A stretch of 27,421 bases of DNA from Candidatus Wirthbacteria bacterium CG2_30_54_11 (GTDB taxonomy: Bacteria; Patescibacteriota; CG2-30-54-11): contig MNZT01000010.1 of assembly GCA_001873755.1 (NCBI GenBank), positions 1 through 27,421 on the forward strand, given 5' to 3'. The first letter of the stretch is position 1. The number at the start of each line of letters is the position of its first letter. Made by a program: the position numbers and the translations under genes. Positions 16,827-24,073 of this stretch are shown here, piece by piece. The notes beneath the pieces were generated by a model, which saw only the letters and a program-made list of their open reading frames with translations, was not told the DNA's origin and ran no database searches.

Positions 16827-16855
16827 TTGCATTTGCTGAAAATATTGAGTATAGT
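16827..16855 (+). promoter_or_regulatory. Promoter of the HU gene
   Basis: TTGCAT (16827-16832), 17 bases and TATAGT (16850-16855). It lies about 67 bases upstream of the GTG start at 16922 and shortly after the rny stop, so HU has its own transcript. Confidence 0.65.
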
Positions 16856-16921
16856 ACGCGCGGAATAGGCCATTTCATTCAGGTTTCGGTATTATTTATT
16901 TTATGTAGGGAGGGTAACCTC

Positions 16922-17194
16922 GTGAACAAGACAGAACTCATCGACTACATCGCCAGCGAAGCCAAGATCACCAAGAAAGCTGCCGGAGACGCACTCGCAG
17001 CCGTGATCAAAGGCGTGACCGTCAGCCTGAAAAAAGGCAAAAAAGTCCAGGTCACCGGTTTCGGCACCTTCGTAGTTCGTTCCCGCAAAGCCCGCACCGG
17101 TCGCAATCCCCGCACCGGCGCCACCATCAAGATCGGCGCCTCCAAGGTCCCCGCCTTCGTGGCTGGCAAGGGTTTCAAAGAAGCCGTCAAATAA
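16922..17194 (+). CDS. HU-family DNA-binding protein
   Basis: Small basic nucleoid protein that bends DNA as a dimer. 90 residues: two N-terminal helices (NKTELIDYIASEAKITKKAA), the beta saddle with VQVTGFGTFVVRSRKARTGRNP (about 42-63) and the arm/tail ending KGFKEAVK. It starts with GTG, with GGGAGG (16908-16913) eight bases upstream. Its codons are noticeably C-ending, as expected of a highly expressed gene. A strong promoter and a 13-bp-stem terminator bracket it as a single-gene unit. Confidence 0.97.
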   Translation: MNKTELIDYIASEAKITKKAAGDALAAVIKGVTVSLKKGKKVQVTGFGTFVVRSRKARTGRNPRTGATIKIGASKVPAFVAGKGFKEAVK

Positions 17195-17221
17195 CTGCAG
17201 CTTCTCATCCCTAGAACTTCT

Positions 17222-17279
17222 AAAAGCTCCCTCCTGCTCCCTTCGACACACTCAGGGCGGCGGAGGGAGCTTTTCTTTG
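17222..17279 (+). terminator. Intrinsic terminator of the HU gene, with a repeat in its loop
   Basis: AAAAGCTCCCTCC (17222-17234) and GGAGGGAGCTTTT (17262-17274) form a perfect 13-bp stem followed by TTTTCTTT. The 27-base loop holds CCCTTCGACACACTCAGGG, a fragment of the dispersed repeat also seen at 4411 and 9330. Confidence 0.9.
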
Positions 17280-17289
17280 TCTCCGCACA

Positions 17290-17298
17290 TGGTACAAT
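17290..17298 (+). promoter_or_regulatory. Extended -10 promoter candidate
   Basis: TGGTACAAT has the extended form TGnTAnAAT, directly after the HU terminator and 32 bases before the next start at 17330. No good -35 box is visible. Confidence 0.4.
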
Positions 17299-17329
17299 GC
17301 GTTTGGACGGTTATTTCGAGGAATATGAT

Positions 17330-17899
17330 ATGGCACGGTCAAAGAAAAATAAGAAGCAAGCAAAGACAATGAGCACCCTGCCGGTCCCGGCAGGAAAACT
17401 GGGCGCGGGCTTTATCGTGCTTCTGGTCATCGGGATGGCGGCAGGGGCTCTGGCAGCTCCGCAACTTTTTGGCCGCCGGCAGGTCGGTTCGACCTCACAG
17501 CCCAAAGCTGACATCCTGGGGCCTGATGGCTCGGAGAGCCTGGATGCTTCATCTCTGGCGTCACCGGAGATAACGACAGGGACGCCCACACAGGTTATTG
17601 ATCCACAGGCTGTCGGATTCGACTGGGACAGCGCGCCGACGCCGCTTCAGACTCCGGCGGAGGACATCGAGGCCAGGATCGAGGAGTCCAAAGTCCAGGC
17701 GTATGCCTACCTGGGCAAAGCCGGCTCGATCGAATTTATTCACGCTTCATTTTATCCTTTTTCCGAGATCGCTCCTGACCGCTATTATTCCGCCCTCGTC
17801 GATCTGACCTTCGTGGTCGATCCCGATGCCGCTGTGGTCAGTGAGATCTGTCAGGGCAAAGCGGTTTCGTCAAATTCGACCTGTCGGTCTACCCCATAG
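17330..17899 (+). CDS. Small single-pass membrane protein, possibly frameshifted at its end
   Basis: 189 residues from the ATG at 17330, chosen for GAGGAA six bases upstream. A lysine-rich N-terminus (ARSKKNKKQAK) precedes one membrane helix (about 24-44), then a Ser/Pro/Thr-rich linker and a small outside domain containing EFIHASFYPFSEIAPDRYY and LVDLTFVVDPDAAVV. No family is recognised. The last residues (VSSNSTCRSTP) look unlike the domain; reading the third frame from about 17862 instead gives GFVKFDLSVYPIGSFIL and a stop at 17914-17916, a better beta-strand ending. A recent frameshift or a base error is therefore possible. It ends 31 bases before ogt. Confidence 0.65.
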   Translation: MARSKKNKKQAKTMSTLPVPAGKLGAGFIVLLVIGMAAGALAAPQLFGRRQVGSTSQPKADILGPDGSESLDASSLASPEITTGTPTQVIDPQAVGFDWDSAPTPLQTPAEDIEARIEESKVQAYAYLGKAGSIEFIHASFYPFSEIAPDRYYSALVDLTFVVDPDAAVVSEICQGKAVSSNSTCRSTP

Positions 17900-17930
17900 G
17901 ATCTTTTATCCTTTAGACACGGGAACAGCC

Positions 17931-18434
17931 ATGGAACAGCTTTTTTCCAACCGGATGGAAGCTCCGTTCGGGACGCTCTACCTCGCCGCGACCCCAAAAG
18001 GTATCTGCAGGATCAGCTTTTCTCCTGACGACTTTTACCCCTGGCTGTTCGACCATGTGGACGCGGTCGAGGCCGTGGAGAGGGAGTACCATCTCCTGAA
18101 ACATTTGAAAGTGGAACTGCGCAAATATTTTAGTGGCCATCTTCAGCAGTTCACATCACCTCTGGATGTCAGAGGGACTGTTTTTCAAAATAAAGTCTGG
18201 CAGGCCATGCAGGCTATCCCCTACGGTAAGACTGAGACCTATGCGCAGGTCGCAGCGACCATCCGGGTCGGCAAGGGCTTTCGAGCCGTCGGTACTGCCT
18301 GCGGAGCCAATCCTCTGCCGATCGTCATCCCCTGTCACCGGGTAGTAGGTTCGCACGGCGGCTTCGGCGGCTATGCCGGCGGACTGCCGGTCAAGGAGTG
18401 GCTGCTCAGGAGAGAGGGAGTGATGCTGGTATGA
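17931..18434 (+). CDS. ogt: Methylated-DNA-protein cysteine methyltransferase
   Basis: Suicide repair protein that moves the alkyl group of O6-alkylguanine to its own cysteine. 167 residues: a poorly conserved N-terminal domain (1-80), then FQNKVWQAMQAIPYGKTETYAQVA, the DNA-binding segment FRAVGTACGANPLPI with its arginine finger, and the active site PIVIPCHRVV with Cys135, ending GGFGGYAGGLPVKEWLLRRE. No Ada-type regulatory domain is present. The ATG at 17931 has GGGA seven bases upstream. Confidence 0.95.
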   Translation: MEQLFSNRMEAPFGTLYLAATPKGICRISFSPDDFYPWLFDHVDAVEAVEREYHLLKHLKVELRKYFSGHLQQFTSPLDVRGTVFQNKVWQAMQAIPYGKTETYAQVAATIRVGKGFRAVGTACGANPLPIVIPCHRVVGSHGGFGGYAGGLPVKEWLLRREGVMLV

Positions 18435-18450
18435 TCTTTGCAGGACAACC

Positions 18451-19176
18451 ATGACCAAGTCGCATTTTAGCAGTTCTCGACTGCATCTCATCGATTTGTT
18501 GATCCGGACAGCAATATTCCTGTTCGTCTGGTATCTCGCCGGTTTTCATCGGAAGATCCTGTTCGATCTTGGAGCGGCTTCACTGGCTGGCATTCGTGTC
18601 TACCAGGTGTTGTGGTTGGCAGTGGTACTGGTCATCCTCCATGCCATGCTGCCCGTACCGGGCAAGAATATGAGCTCCGGTAAACTGTTCGCCAGCAGAT
18701 ACCAGCCATCCGGTCCGCATACCCCGGAGCTGGAACTCAAGATCAGGGACTATAGTCGAAAAATGGCTGTCACGGCACGGCGTTCCGTCGTCTTTTTTGC
18801 CATGCTGCTGCTCGTCCCCGGTGCTTTGTTCGTGGTCGGATCCATCGACACGGTCAGCGTGATCCTGTTCTCTTTGTTTTATCTGGTTGGCGATGCGTTC
18901 TGTGTGTCCATTTGGTGTCCGTTCCGCAACTGGCTCGCGCACAATAAATGCTGCAACACCTGTTCTATATACAGCTGGGGGCCCATCGGGGTGTTCGGTC
19001 CGCTGGTGTTCATCCCCGGGTTCTGGACGCAGTCGCTTGCATTCCTTTCTTTCCTTGCCCTCGTGCAATGGGAATACCTGCGAATCAGGCACCCTGAACG
19101 CTTCTTCGAATTGACCAATACAAATCTCCGATGCAGCAATTGTACAGGCAACCGGGGATCGTGTCTGCGTACCTAG
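18451..19176 (+). CDS. Multi-pass membrane protein with conserved-looking cysteine cluster
   Basis: 241 residues with about five or six membrane helices (11-30, 48-68, 112-131, 133-150, 176-190, 193-208). A loop after helix four has five cysteines in 21 residues, CVSIWC then KCCNTC (Cys151, 156, 167, 168, 171), and the C-terminal tail has three more, CSNC and a final Cys (228, 231, 238). The spacing suggests metal or iron-sulfur binding, or disulfide chemistry. I do not recognise the family with certainty. AGGA (18442-18445) precedes the ATG. It is 16 bases downstream of ogt and 9 bases before the endonuclease IV gene, so the three may form a unit. Confidence 0.75.
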   Translation: MTKSHFSSSRLHLIDLLIRTAIFLFVWYLAGFHRKILFDLGAASLAGIRVYQVLWLAVVLVILHAMLPVPGKNMSSGKLFASRYQPSGPHTPELELKIRDYSRKMAVTARRSVVFFAMLLLVPGALFVVGSIDTVSVILFSLFYLVGDAFCVSIWCPFRNWLAHNKCCNTCSIYSWGPIGVFGPLVFIPGFWTQSLAFLSFLALVQWEYLRIRHPERFFELTNTNLRCSNCTGNRGSCLRT

Positions 19177-19185
19177 AGGACACTT

Positions 19186-20019
19186 ATGAAGATGCTTCGC
19201 TTCGGGCCTGGCGGTATTCCGCTCAGCACAAAGGAGCGTTCAACTTTTTCTGGAATAGAGCGTATCCGTGAACTTGGCCTCGACTGCATGGAGATAGAGT
19301 TCGTGCATGGCGTGAACCTGAAGGAGCCTGAGGCGCGGCGGATAGGAAAGCGCGCACAGGAACTGGATATCAGGCTGTCTGCCCACGGGCCGTATTATAT
19401 CAATCTGGCTTCGCTGGAAAAGCAGAAAATCGGGGCTTCTCGTGCTATGCTGGTGCAGACTGCCAGAGCCTGTTCGTGGCTGGGGGCTGACCGGTTCACG
19501 TTCCACGCGGCGTTCTATCAGAAGCGTGATAAATCGCGCATCTACGAAATGGTCAAAGAGCAGATCAGAATAATGCGAAGTACGATGGATGAAGTAGGAT
19601 TGAAAAACGTACGCATCGACCCGGAGCTGACCGGCAAGGCTACGCAGTTCGGCGACCTGGGAGAGCTTATTGCGTTGGCAAAGGAGATCAAGGGAGTGCA
19701 GTTTTGTATCGACTTTGCTCATGCTCAGGCGAGGTCGGCTGGGGAAGTGAACGGCTATGAAGCCTTTGCGGCCATGCTGCAGCAGATCAGGGATGGGCTA
19801 GGCCAGACTGCCCTGGACGACATGCACATCCATATGTCCGGCATCAACTTCACGGCCAAAGGCGAACGCAACCATCTCCCCCTGGCGGATGCTACTATTG
19901 ACTGGCAGGGCTTGCTGCGCGCGCTGAAGGACTTCTCTGTCGGCGGATTGCTCGTCTGCGAAAGTCCGGACCTGGAGGGGGATGCGATGAGGATGAAAGA
20001 GTTTTTTACACAGCAGTAA
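19186..20019 (+). CDS. Endonuclease IV-family TIM-barrel protein, archaeal-like
   Basis: 277 residues. AP endonuclease family 2 (Nfo) fold: opens MLRFGPGGIPLS, then the metal-ligand series SAHGPYYINL (His), FTFHAAFY (His), RIDPELTG (Glu), CIDFAHAQAR (Asp/His), DMHIHMSG (His) and VCESPD (Glu). These ligands bind three zinc ions in Nfo, which cuts DNA 5' of abasic sites. The FGPGGIPLS opening and the spacing resemble archaeal members more than E. coli Nfo, as far as memory allows. Repair chemistry fits the neighbouring ogt. GAGGA lies just upstream of the start; the ATG two codons further in is an alternative. Confidence 0.88.
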   Translation: MKMLRFGPGGIPLSTKERSTFSGIERIRELGLDCMEIEFVHGVNLKEPEARRIGKRAQELDIRLSAHGPYYINLASLEKQKIGASRAMLVQTARACSWLGADRFTFHAAFYQKRDKSRIYEMVKEQIRIMRSTMDEVGLKNVRIDPELTGKATQFGDLGELIALAKEIKGVQFCIDFAHAQARSAGEVNGYEAFAAMLQQIRDGLGQTALDDMHIHMSGINFTAKGERNHLPLADATIDWQGLLRALKDFSVGGLLVCESPDLEGDAMRMKEFFTQQ

Positions 20020-20058
20020 TGATCAGGTTTGTCAGATCAGCATCGTGCTTAGTAGTGC

Positions 20059-21336
20059 TTAGGGTTTTTTCGAAAGTACGCACAGGCTTTCCAGATGTGG
20101 CGTGCGGGGGAAAAAGTTATAGAGTTTCAGATATCGTACCTCATATTTCGCATGCAGTCGTTCAATATCCCTGGCCTGGGTCGAGACGTTGCAGGACAGG
20201 TAGAGGATGGTCGGCGGCAGGGTCGAGAGTACTTTGGAAATGACATCGGGATGCAGGCCGGCCCGGGGCGGGTCGAAGACGACCTGGGTATCTGACGTGA
20301 TGAGGTCGGTCATGCGCTCAGCACTGGAGACGTGGGCAGTGCAGTTGGTGATCGAATTGATCTCGATGTTCTGGCGGGCGAAGTCGATGGCTTCGGCGTT
20401 GTTGTCCACCAGGGTGCACTTCGAACATCTGTCGCGCAAAGCTAGACCGATGGAGCCGACGCCACTGTAGTAATCGACCAACGGAAGAGAAGGGTCGAGG
20501 AACTGTTCCATGTCCGCAAGTGCCCGCTCAAAGACCGGGAGATTGATCTGGAAGAAACTCAGCAGGCCGTATTTGAGCCGGACACCCCGGACATCAGAGG
20601 TCAGGAAGTGGTCGCCGTCGGTGTAGAGCAGGCGGGTCGGGATGGCCGCGGGGCTGCGGGGATCAGAATAGTAGATATGAAATCCCTTCCACCCGTCGGT
20701 TCGCTTGGGAAATGAGGGGAACGTATACTCGCCTTTGGCGAACAAGGTGGCGATGGCGTCGCCCTGACCATTGCTGCGGATGATGAGGCTCTTGAACGAG
20801 CCGGCTCCGGCACCGATCTCTTCCAACCAGTCGAGTATCCTGCGGGCTGTCTCGTTGATGCACGGTTCGGCCAGTTCACATCCCTGGATCGGTTGCCGGT
20901 AGCGCTGGCCGCGCTCAAAGAAGGCCAGCGAGATCTGACCGGACCAGTCATCGATGAAACTGAACTCGATCTTGTTGCGGTAGCCGTACTGCCGGTCCGG
21001 GTCGCTGTATATCTCGAGCGGCTCCTTCAATTCAATTTTACCTATGGACTCTAGTACTTCAGCCGCGATCTTTGATTTCCAGACGTTCTCTTCGGCGAAG
21101 TCCATGATCTGCCAAGGACTGCAGGCGAGGAAATGAGCCTCCTTTGGTTCCTGCCTATGGGCAGAGGGTTCGATGACGGATGTGGCGATCGCCTCGATGA
21201 ACTTCTTGTTATTCTTTGTGATCCTGATCTCGACGGTCTCGCCGGGCAGTGCGTTCCAGACAAAGCACGCTTTTCCATCCAGATGGGCCAGGGCCTGACC
21301 ACCGAACACGAGTTTTTCTATGGTTACAGTGGGCAT
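20059..21336 (-). CDS. TrmA/RlmD-family RNA m5U methyltransferase, apparently without the Fe-S cluster
   Basis: SAM-dependent methyltransferase for uridine C5 in rRNA or tRNA. 425 residues: N-terminal TRAM domain (EKLVFGGQALAHLDGKACFV), central domain, then FFQINLPVFE, the SAM site DYYSGVGSIGL, VFDPPRAGL and the catalytic Cys382 in LYLSCNVST, followed by FPRTPHLESL. In RlmD four cysteines hold a 4Fe-4S cluster; here the matching segment reads FLACSPWQIMDF with only Cys72, so the cluster site is degenerate. RlmD (23S U1939), RlmC and TrmA cannot be separated from sequence alone. AGGAAA lies five bases before the ATG, inside the end of the upstream gene, which stops two bases earlier: a two-gene operon. 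Confidence 0.9.
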   Translation of the reverse strand: MPTVTIEKLVFGGQALAHLDGKACFVWNALPGETVEIRITKNNKKFIEAIATSVIEPSAHRQEPKEAHFLACSPWQIMDFAEENVWKSKIAAEVLESIGKIELKEPLEIYSDPDRQYGYRNKIEFSFIDDWSGQISLAFFERGQRYRQPIQGCELAEPCINETARRILDWLEEIGAGAGSFKSLIIRSNGQGDAIATLFAKGEYTFPSFPKRTDGWKGFHIYYSDPRSPAAIPTRLLYTDGDHFLTSDVRGVRLKYGLLSFFQINLPVFERALADMEQFLDPSLPLVDYYSGVGSIGLALRDRCSKCTLVDNNAEAIDFARQNIEINSITNCTAHVSSAERMTDLITSDTQVVFDPPRAGLHPDVISKVLSTLPPTILYLSCNVSTQARDIERLHAKYEVRYLKLYNFFPRTPHLESLCVLSKKP

Positions 21337-21338
21337 TG

Positions 21339-22043
21339 TTATTTCCTGAGGTAGAGTTTTTCATGGGCATAGTCGATGATGCCGTCATTTGGAGAGAGTA
21401 GGTCGTCGCCCAAAAGTCCGTCGATGGGATAGGCCCCGACTTTTTCCAGTGAGTCGTTCAGAGCCTGGAGGTCAATGGCCGAAATATCAACCTTCTTGAG
21501 CTCAATGGCATCTATAGTGAGCGTGTCGAGCGTATACCTGACCGTCGTCATGGAAGAACCGCCGATACCGACGAATTCTCTTTCCGCAGTGGAAGGATGG
21601 GAAGTGGCGTTGAAGCGTTCGCTTCTCGTCAGGTCAAGCGTACTCTGGGAGGCCCCCGTATCGAGGAGGAGGTAGGCATTCTGTCCATTGATCTGGACCC
21701 TGACTTCGTAATAGTTGCTTTTCCGGAGGATGGGGACCTCGATAAAGCCGAAACTGGTGAGGAATGAAAGATCTCCGTTGGTTTGCCATTCGGTCGAGGT
21801 CAGGGTGCTCAGTGTTTCTTGGCTGATGACCTGAAGTTGTTCCTTCAGAGCCCCGACATCGGACCCCAGTGAGCGGAGCGAAGAGTTGACCTGTTCCAGC
21901 TCAGGCGAACTGGTCTGGGAGAGTTCAGTCACGTCTTCCAGGAGCGTTTGCTGCTGGTGGTTGATACGCGATAGTTCCGACCAGGTGAGACCCATGAACA
22001 CGATGACGAACAGCGGGGCAAACAGCGAAAGGAACTTTTTCAT
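21339..22043 (-). CDS. Retropepsin-like aspartic protease with membrane anchor
   Basis: 234 residues. An N-terminal hydrophobic helix (about 4-20) acts as signal or anchor, then a coiled-coil-like stretch (about 22-75), then a single-lobe pepsin-like domain: YLLLDTGASQSTLD with Asp128 of the DTG motif, a probable flap REFVGIGGSSM, and the closing IDGLLGDDLL and IIDYAHEKLYL. One catalytic Asp per chain implies a homodimer, as in retroviral proteases. The domain should face outward; the target is unknown. GGAG lies about nine bases before the ATG. The stop is two bases before the methyltransferase gene. Confidence 0.85.
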   Translation of the reverse strand: MKKFLSLFAPLFVIVFMGLTWSELSRINHQQQTLLEDVTELSQTSSPELEQVNSSLRSLGSDVGALKEQLQVISQETLSTLTSTEWQTNGDLSFLTSFGFIEVPILRKSNYYEVRVQINGQNAYLLLDTGASQSTLDLTRSERFNATSHPSTAEREFVGIGGSSMTTVRYTLDTLTIDAIELKKVDISAIDLQALNDSLEKVGAYPIDGLLGDDLLSPNDGIIDYAHEKLYLRK

Positions 22044-22094
22044 GCGGCATTTCTCCTTCCTTCGATTAGACTCAGGTCAGGCCTGGATACAAAG

Positions 22095-22121
22095 AAAGGG
22101 CAGAACTGCGTCTGTCCCTTT
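22095..22121 (-). terminator. Intrinsic terminator downstream of tRNA-Pro
   Basis: Read on the minus strand: AAAGGG, a bulged A, CAGA, a six-base loop, TCTG and CCCTTT, followed by CTTTG. It would end the transcript that comes from mltG and tRNA-Pro. The structure is nearly symmetrical and could also act on the plus strand. Confidence 0.6.
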
Positions 22122-22163
22122 TATTGTTACTTCCTGTCATGTAGTTTCCAGGTACTACATCGA

Positions 22164-22301
22164 TGGTCGGGGCGGCGAGATTTGCCCTCCTTCGCCCTTC
22201 GTCGTCTGAACTCCTCAGGGCTGCGGCGTGTCTTCGCTTCGCTGCGAAACTCACAGCCTCCCCGACATTTAGTCGGGGCGCGCTTCTGTACGGCTACCCC
22301 G
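22164..22301 (-). pseudogene. Broken tRNA-Pro copy with repeat insertions
   Basis: 22164-22184 repeats exactly the 3' end of the intact tRNA-Pro (acceptor strand, CCA and T-stem). The match then breaks in the T-loop for about 62 bases that include CCCTTCG...CTCAGGG repeat sequence, and resumes at about 22247 with ACTCAC, CC and GCGCGCT. The anticodon arm is replaced by a CCCCGAC / GTCGGGG hairpin (22260-22278). It ends with CTACCCCG (22294-22301), close to the tRNA 5' end CGGGGCGTAG on the other strand. Confidence 0.65.
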
Positions 22302-22314
22302 TCTGGTTATTATC

Positions 22315-22390
22315 TGGTCGGGGCGGCGAGATTTGAACTCACGGCCTCATGCACCCCATGCATGCGCGCTACCAACTGCGCTACGCCCCG
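22315..22390 (-). tRNA. tRNA-Pro (anticodon GGG)
   Basis: 76 bases including an encoded CCA end. Acceptor CGGGGCG pairs with CGCCCCG, discriminator A. The D-arm is GCGC...GCGC with AGTTGGTA; the anticodon arm CATGC / GCATG holds loop ATGGGGT, giving anticodon GGG; the T-arm GTGAG / CTCGC holds TTCAAAT. The cloverleaf is complete. It lies downstream of mltG on the same strand, between two broken copies of itself. Confidence 0.95.
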
Positions 22391-22405
22391 TTTCCTTCTT
22401 TCTAC

Positions 22406-22498
22406 TTGAACTCACGACCTCCCCGATGCTTCTATCGGGGCGCGCTACCAACTGCTTGCCCACCGTAGCTTCTCAGCGAAGGAGGGCGCTACGCCCCG
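22406..22498 (-). pseudogene. Second broken tRNA-Pro copy with repeat insertions
   Basis: On the minus strand it begins CGGGGCGTAGCG (22498 down to 22487) like the real tRNA, is interrupted in the D-arm by about 31 bases with GAAG/CTTC-type dyads, resumes with CAGTTGGTAGCGCG, has the anticodon arm replaced by a CCCCGAT / ATCGGGG hairpin (22421-22440), continues GTGAGTTCAA of the T-arm and stops there. The 3' acceptor half is missing, so it cannot make a tRNA. Confidence 0.65.
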
Positions 22499-22507
22499 TT
22501 TCCTCTG

Positions 22508-23581
22508 TTATTGACCGCTGAGACCGTACCTTGCTTTGTTGGCTTCGTGCTCGGCATTGGTTTTCGCGTAGCGCATTATACCATCTTTATCAGCCAGAAA
22601 ATAGAGGTAATCCGTAGACGTTGGCTCTACGGCGGCAATGAGCGAATCCAGCCCCGGGCTGGCAATAGGCCCCGGCGGCAGGCCGGGGTGGGTACGGGTG
22701 TTGTACGGGGAGTCGATATCCAGATCGTCGGCAGTAAGCGAGGCTTTCCAGTTCCCGATGATGTAGTGGATGGTCACGTCGGACCCCAGCGTCATACCGA
22801 GCTCGAGGCGGTTATAAAAAATGCCGGCTATCATCTGCTTCTCTTCCAGGTCGCGGCCTTCTTTTTCGACAATCGAGGCCATGGTCACGATGTCATAGAG
22901 AGACCGGCCATTTTGGAGCGGAGCGATCGTGGAGTCAAACTTATCCTGGAAGTTGTTGAGCATGATCTCGATGATGTCGTCGGCGGTGGCGGTCGTCGGT
23001 ATGAGGTAGGAGTCGGGGAAGAGGTATCCCTCGAGGCTCTGACCGGCAGGTTTGAAATAGGGCGGGGCGTCGCTGAGAAACGGGAACTCATACGCTGCGG
23101 CGTAGGCTTTTTCGATGAATACGGCAGCATCTACGACACCTTTGGTCTCCAGGTAGGTGGCGATATCCTCGATGCGCCAGCCGGAGAGGGTCGTGATCCA
23201 CCCTTCTTCGTTTTTCCCTGAGAGTAGACTGTCGATGGTCGTCTGCATGGAACTGGCGGGGCTTAGATGGTAGGTGCCGGCCTGCAGCGAGCCGTCCTTG
23301 CGCTGGATTTTGAGCGCCAGTCGAAAGACATTGGCGTCAGAAATTAGCCCGTTCTGCTTCAGCGCACTGGCGATGCCTTTCACACTCTGGCCGGGATAGA
23401 TGGTGAAGGTGACTGTTTCGCCATTCGGATCCGGAACGGACGTAAGCGAGCGGTCGTACCAGGTCCAGGCGGCAGTGATCGCGACCCCGGCGGTTATGAT
23501 GAGGACCAGGAGGCTGATGAGCACAAATTTGATGAAGCGCTGCAACGCGCCGGGTTTTTGTTCGTCTAGCGATTCGTCCAT
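22508..23581 (-). CDS. mltG: Endolytic murein transglycosylase
   Basis: Membrane-anchored enzyme that cuts nascent glycan strands and sets their length. 357 residues from the ATG at 23581, chosen because GAGG lies five bases upstream and because the nine extra codons before it fall in tandem repeat DNA. Membrane helix about 20-42, LysM-like segment (FTIYPGQSVKGIASAL), then YltG-type motifs GYLFPDSY, MASIVEKEG with catalytic Glu239, GIFYNRLELGMTLGSDVT and SPYNTRTHPGLPPGPI. Normal length. It ends a four-gene minus-strand operon. Confidence 0.95.
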   Translation of the reverse strand: MDESLDEQKPGALQRFIKFVLISLLVLIITAGVAITAAWTWYDRSLTSVPDPNGETVTFTIYPGQSVKGIASALKQNGLISDANVFRLALKIQRKDGSLQAGTYHLSPASSMQTTIDSLLSGKNEEGWITTLSGWRIEDIATYLETKGVVDAAVFIEKAYAAAYEFPFLSDAPPYFKPAGQSLEGYLFPDSYLIPTTATADDIIEIMLNNFQDKFDSTIAPLQNGRSLYDIVTMASIVEKEGRDLEEKQMIAGIFYNRLELGMTLGSDVTIHYIIGNWKASLTADDLDIDSPYNTRTHPGLPPGPIASPGLDSLIAAVEPTSTDYLYFLADKDGIMRYAKTNAEHEANKARYGLSGQ

Positions 23582-23597
23582 GGGGGCCTCAAGAAAA

Positions 23598-23637
23598 CAA
23601 ATAATCAAAGAAGCAAATAATCAAAGAAGCAAAGAAG
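23598..23637. repeat. 16-base tandem repeat, 2.5 units
   Basis: CAAATAATCAAAGAAG occurs at 23598-23613 and 23614-23629, followed by CAAAGAAG. It fills the gap between ruvX and mltG. A 16-mer in a different register (23610-23625) matches 15 of 16 bases in the miaB insertion at 13935-13950. Confidence 0.85.
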
Positions 23638-23645
23638 CAGGAATT

Positions 23646-24059
23646 TCAGGAATGCTCGCTGAGGTAGGAATCGAGGATGACTTGGGCGGCGAGGCTGTTC
23701 ACCTCGGACCGGTGCTTTCGCAGGTTTTTGCCGGCCTCCTTCATAGAGGTCTCGGCTGTCTGGGAGGTGTAGGTCTCGTCCCAGAGGATAACCTCTAATC
23801 CGGTTTTTGTCTCTACCGAGCGGGCAAATTCCTGCACCTTTTGGGCCTGAGGCCCGATCTCGCGGCTGAGGCTGACCGGTAGGCCGATGATGATGGTCTG
23901 CACGTTGAAATCCCGGCACAGGGAACTGACATCTTCGAGAAAAGCCTCAGGGGTGGTCTCAGAAAGCGGAGCGAGCGGGCGGGTGCTGATCTGCAGTTCA
24001 TCAGAGACCGCCACCCCGATATGTCTGGTGCCCCAGTCCAGGGCCAGTATGCGGGTCAT
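23646..24059 (-). CDS. ruvX: RuvX/YqgF-family putative Holliday junction resolvase or rRNA-processing nuclease
   Basis: 137 residues, normal length, RNase H fold. ILALDWGTRHIGVAVSD has the first catalytic Asp8; TIIIGLPVSLSREIGPQA and WDETYTSQTAE (Glu95) follow. The last acidic position, normally Asp in a VDxxAA motif, is Asn121 here (EVNSLAAQVILDSYL), so catalysis may be altered or the ligand replaced. YqgF proteins process 16S rRNA in E. coli; resolvase activity is reported for some. It starts 14 bases after the baseplate-J-like gene. Confidence 0.92.
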   Translation of the reverse strand: MTRILALDWGTRHIGVAVSDELQISTRPLAPLSETTPEAFLEDVSSLCRDFNVQTIIIGLPVSLSREIGPQAQKVQEFARSVETKTGLEVILWDETYTSQTAETSMKEAGKNLRKHRSEVNSLAAQVILDSYLSEHS

Positions 24060-24073
24060 AACGTGAGTTCCGA

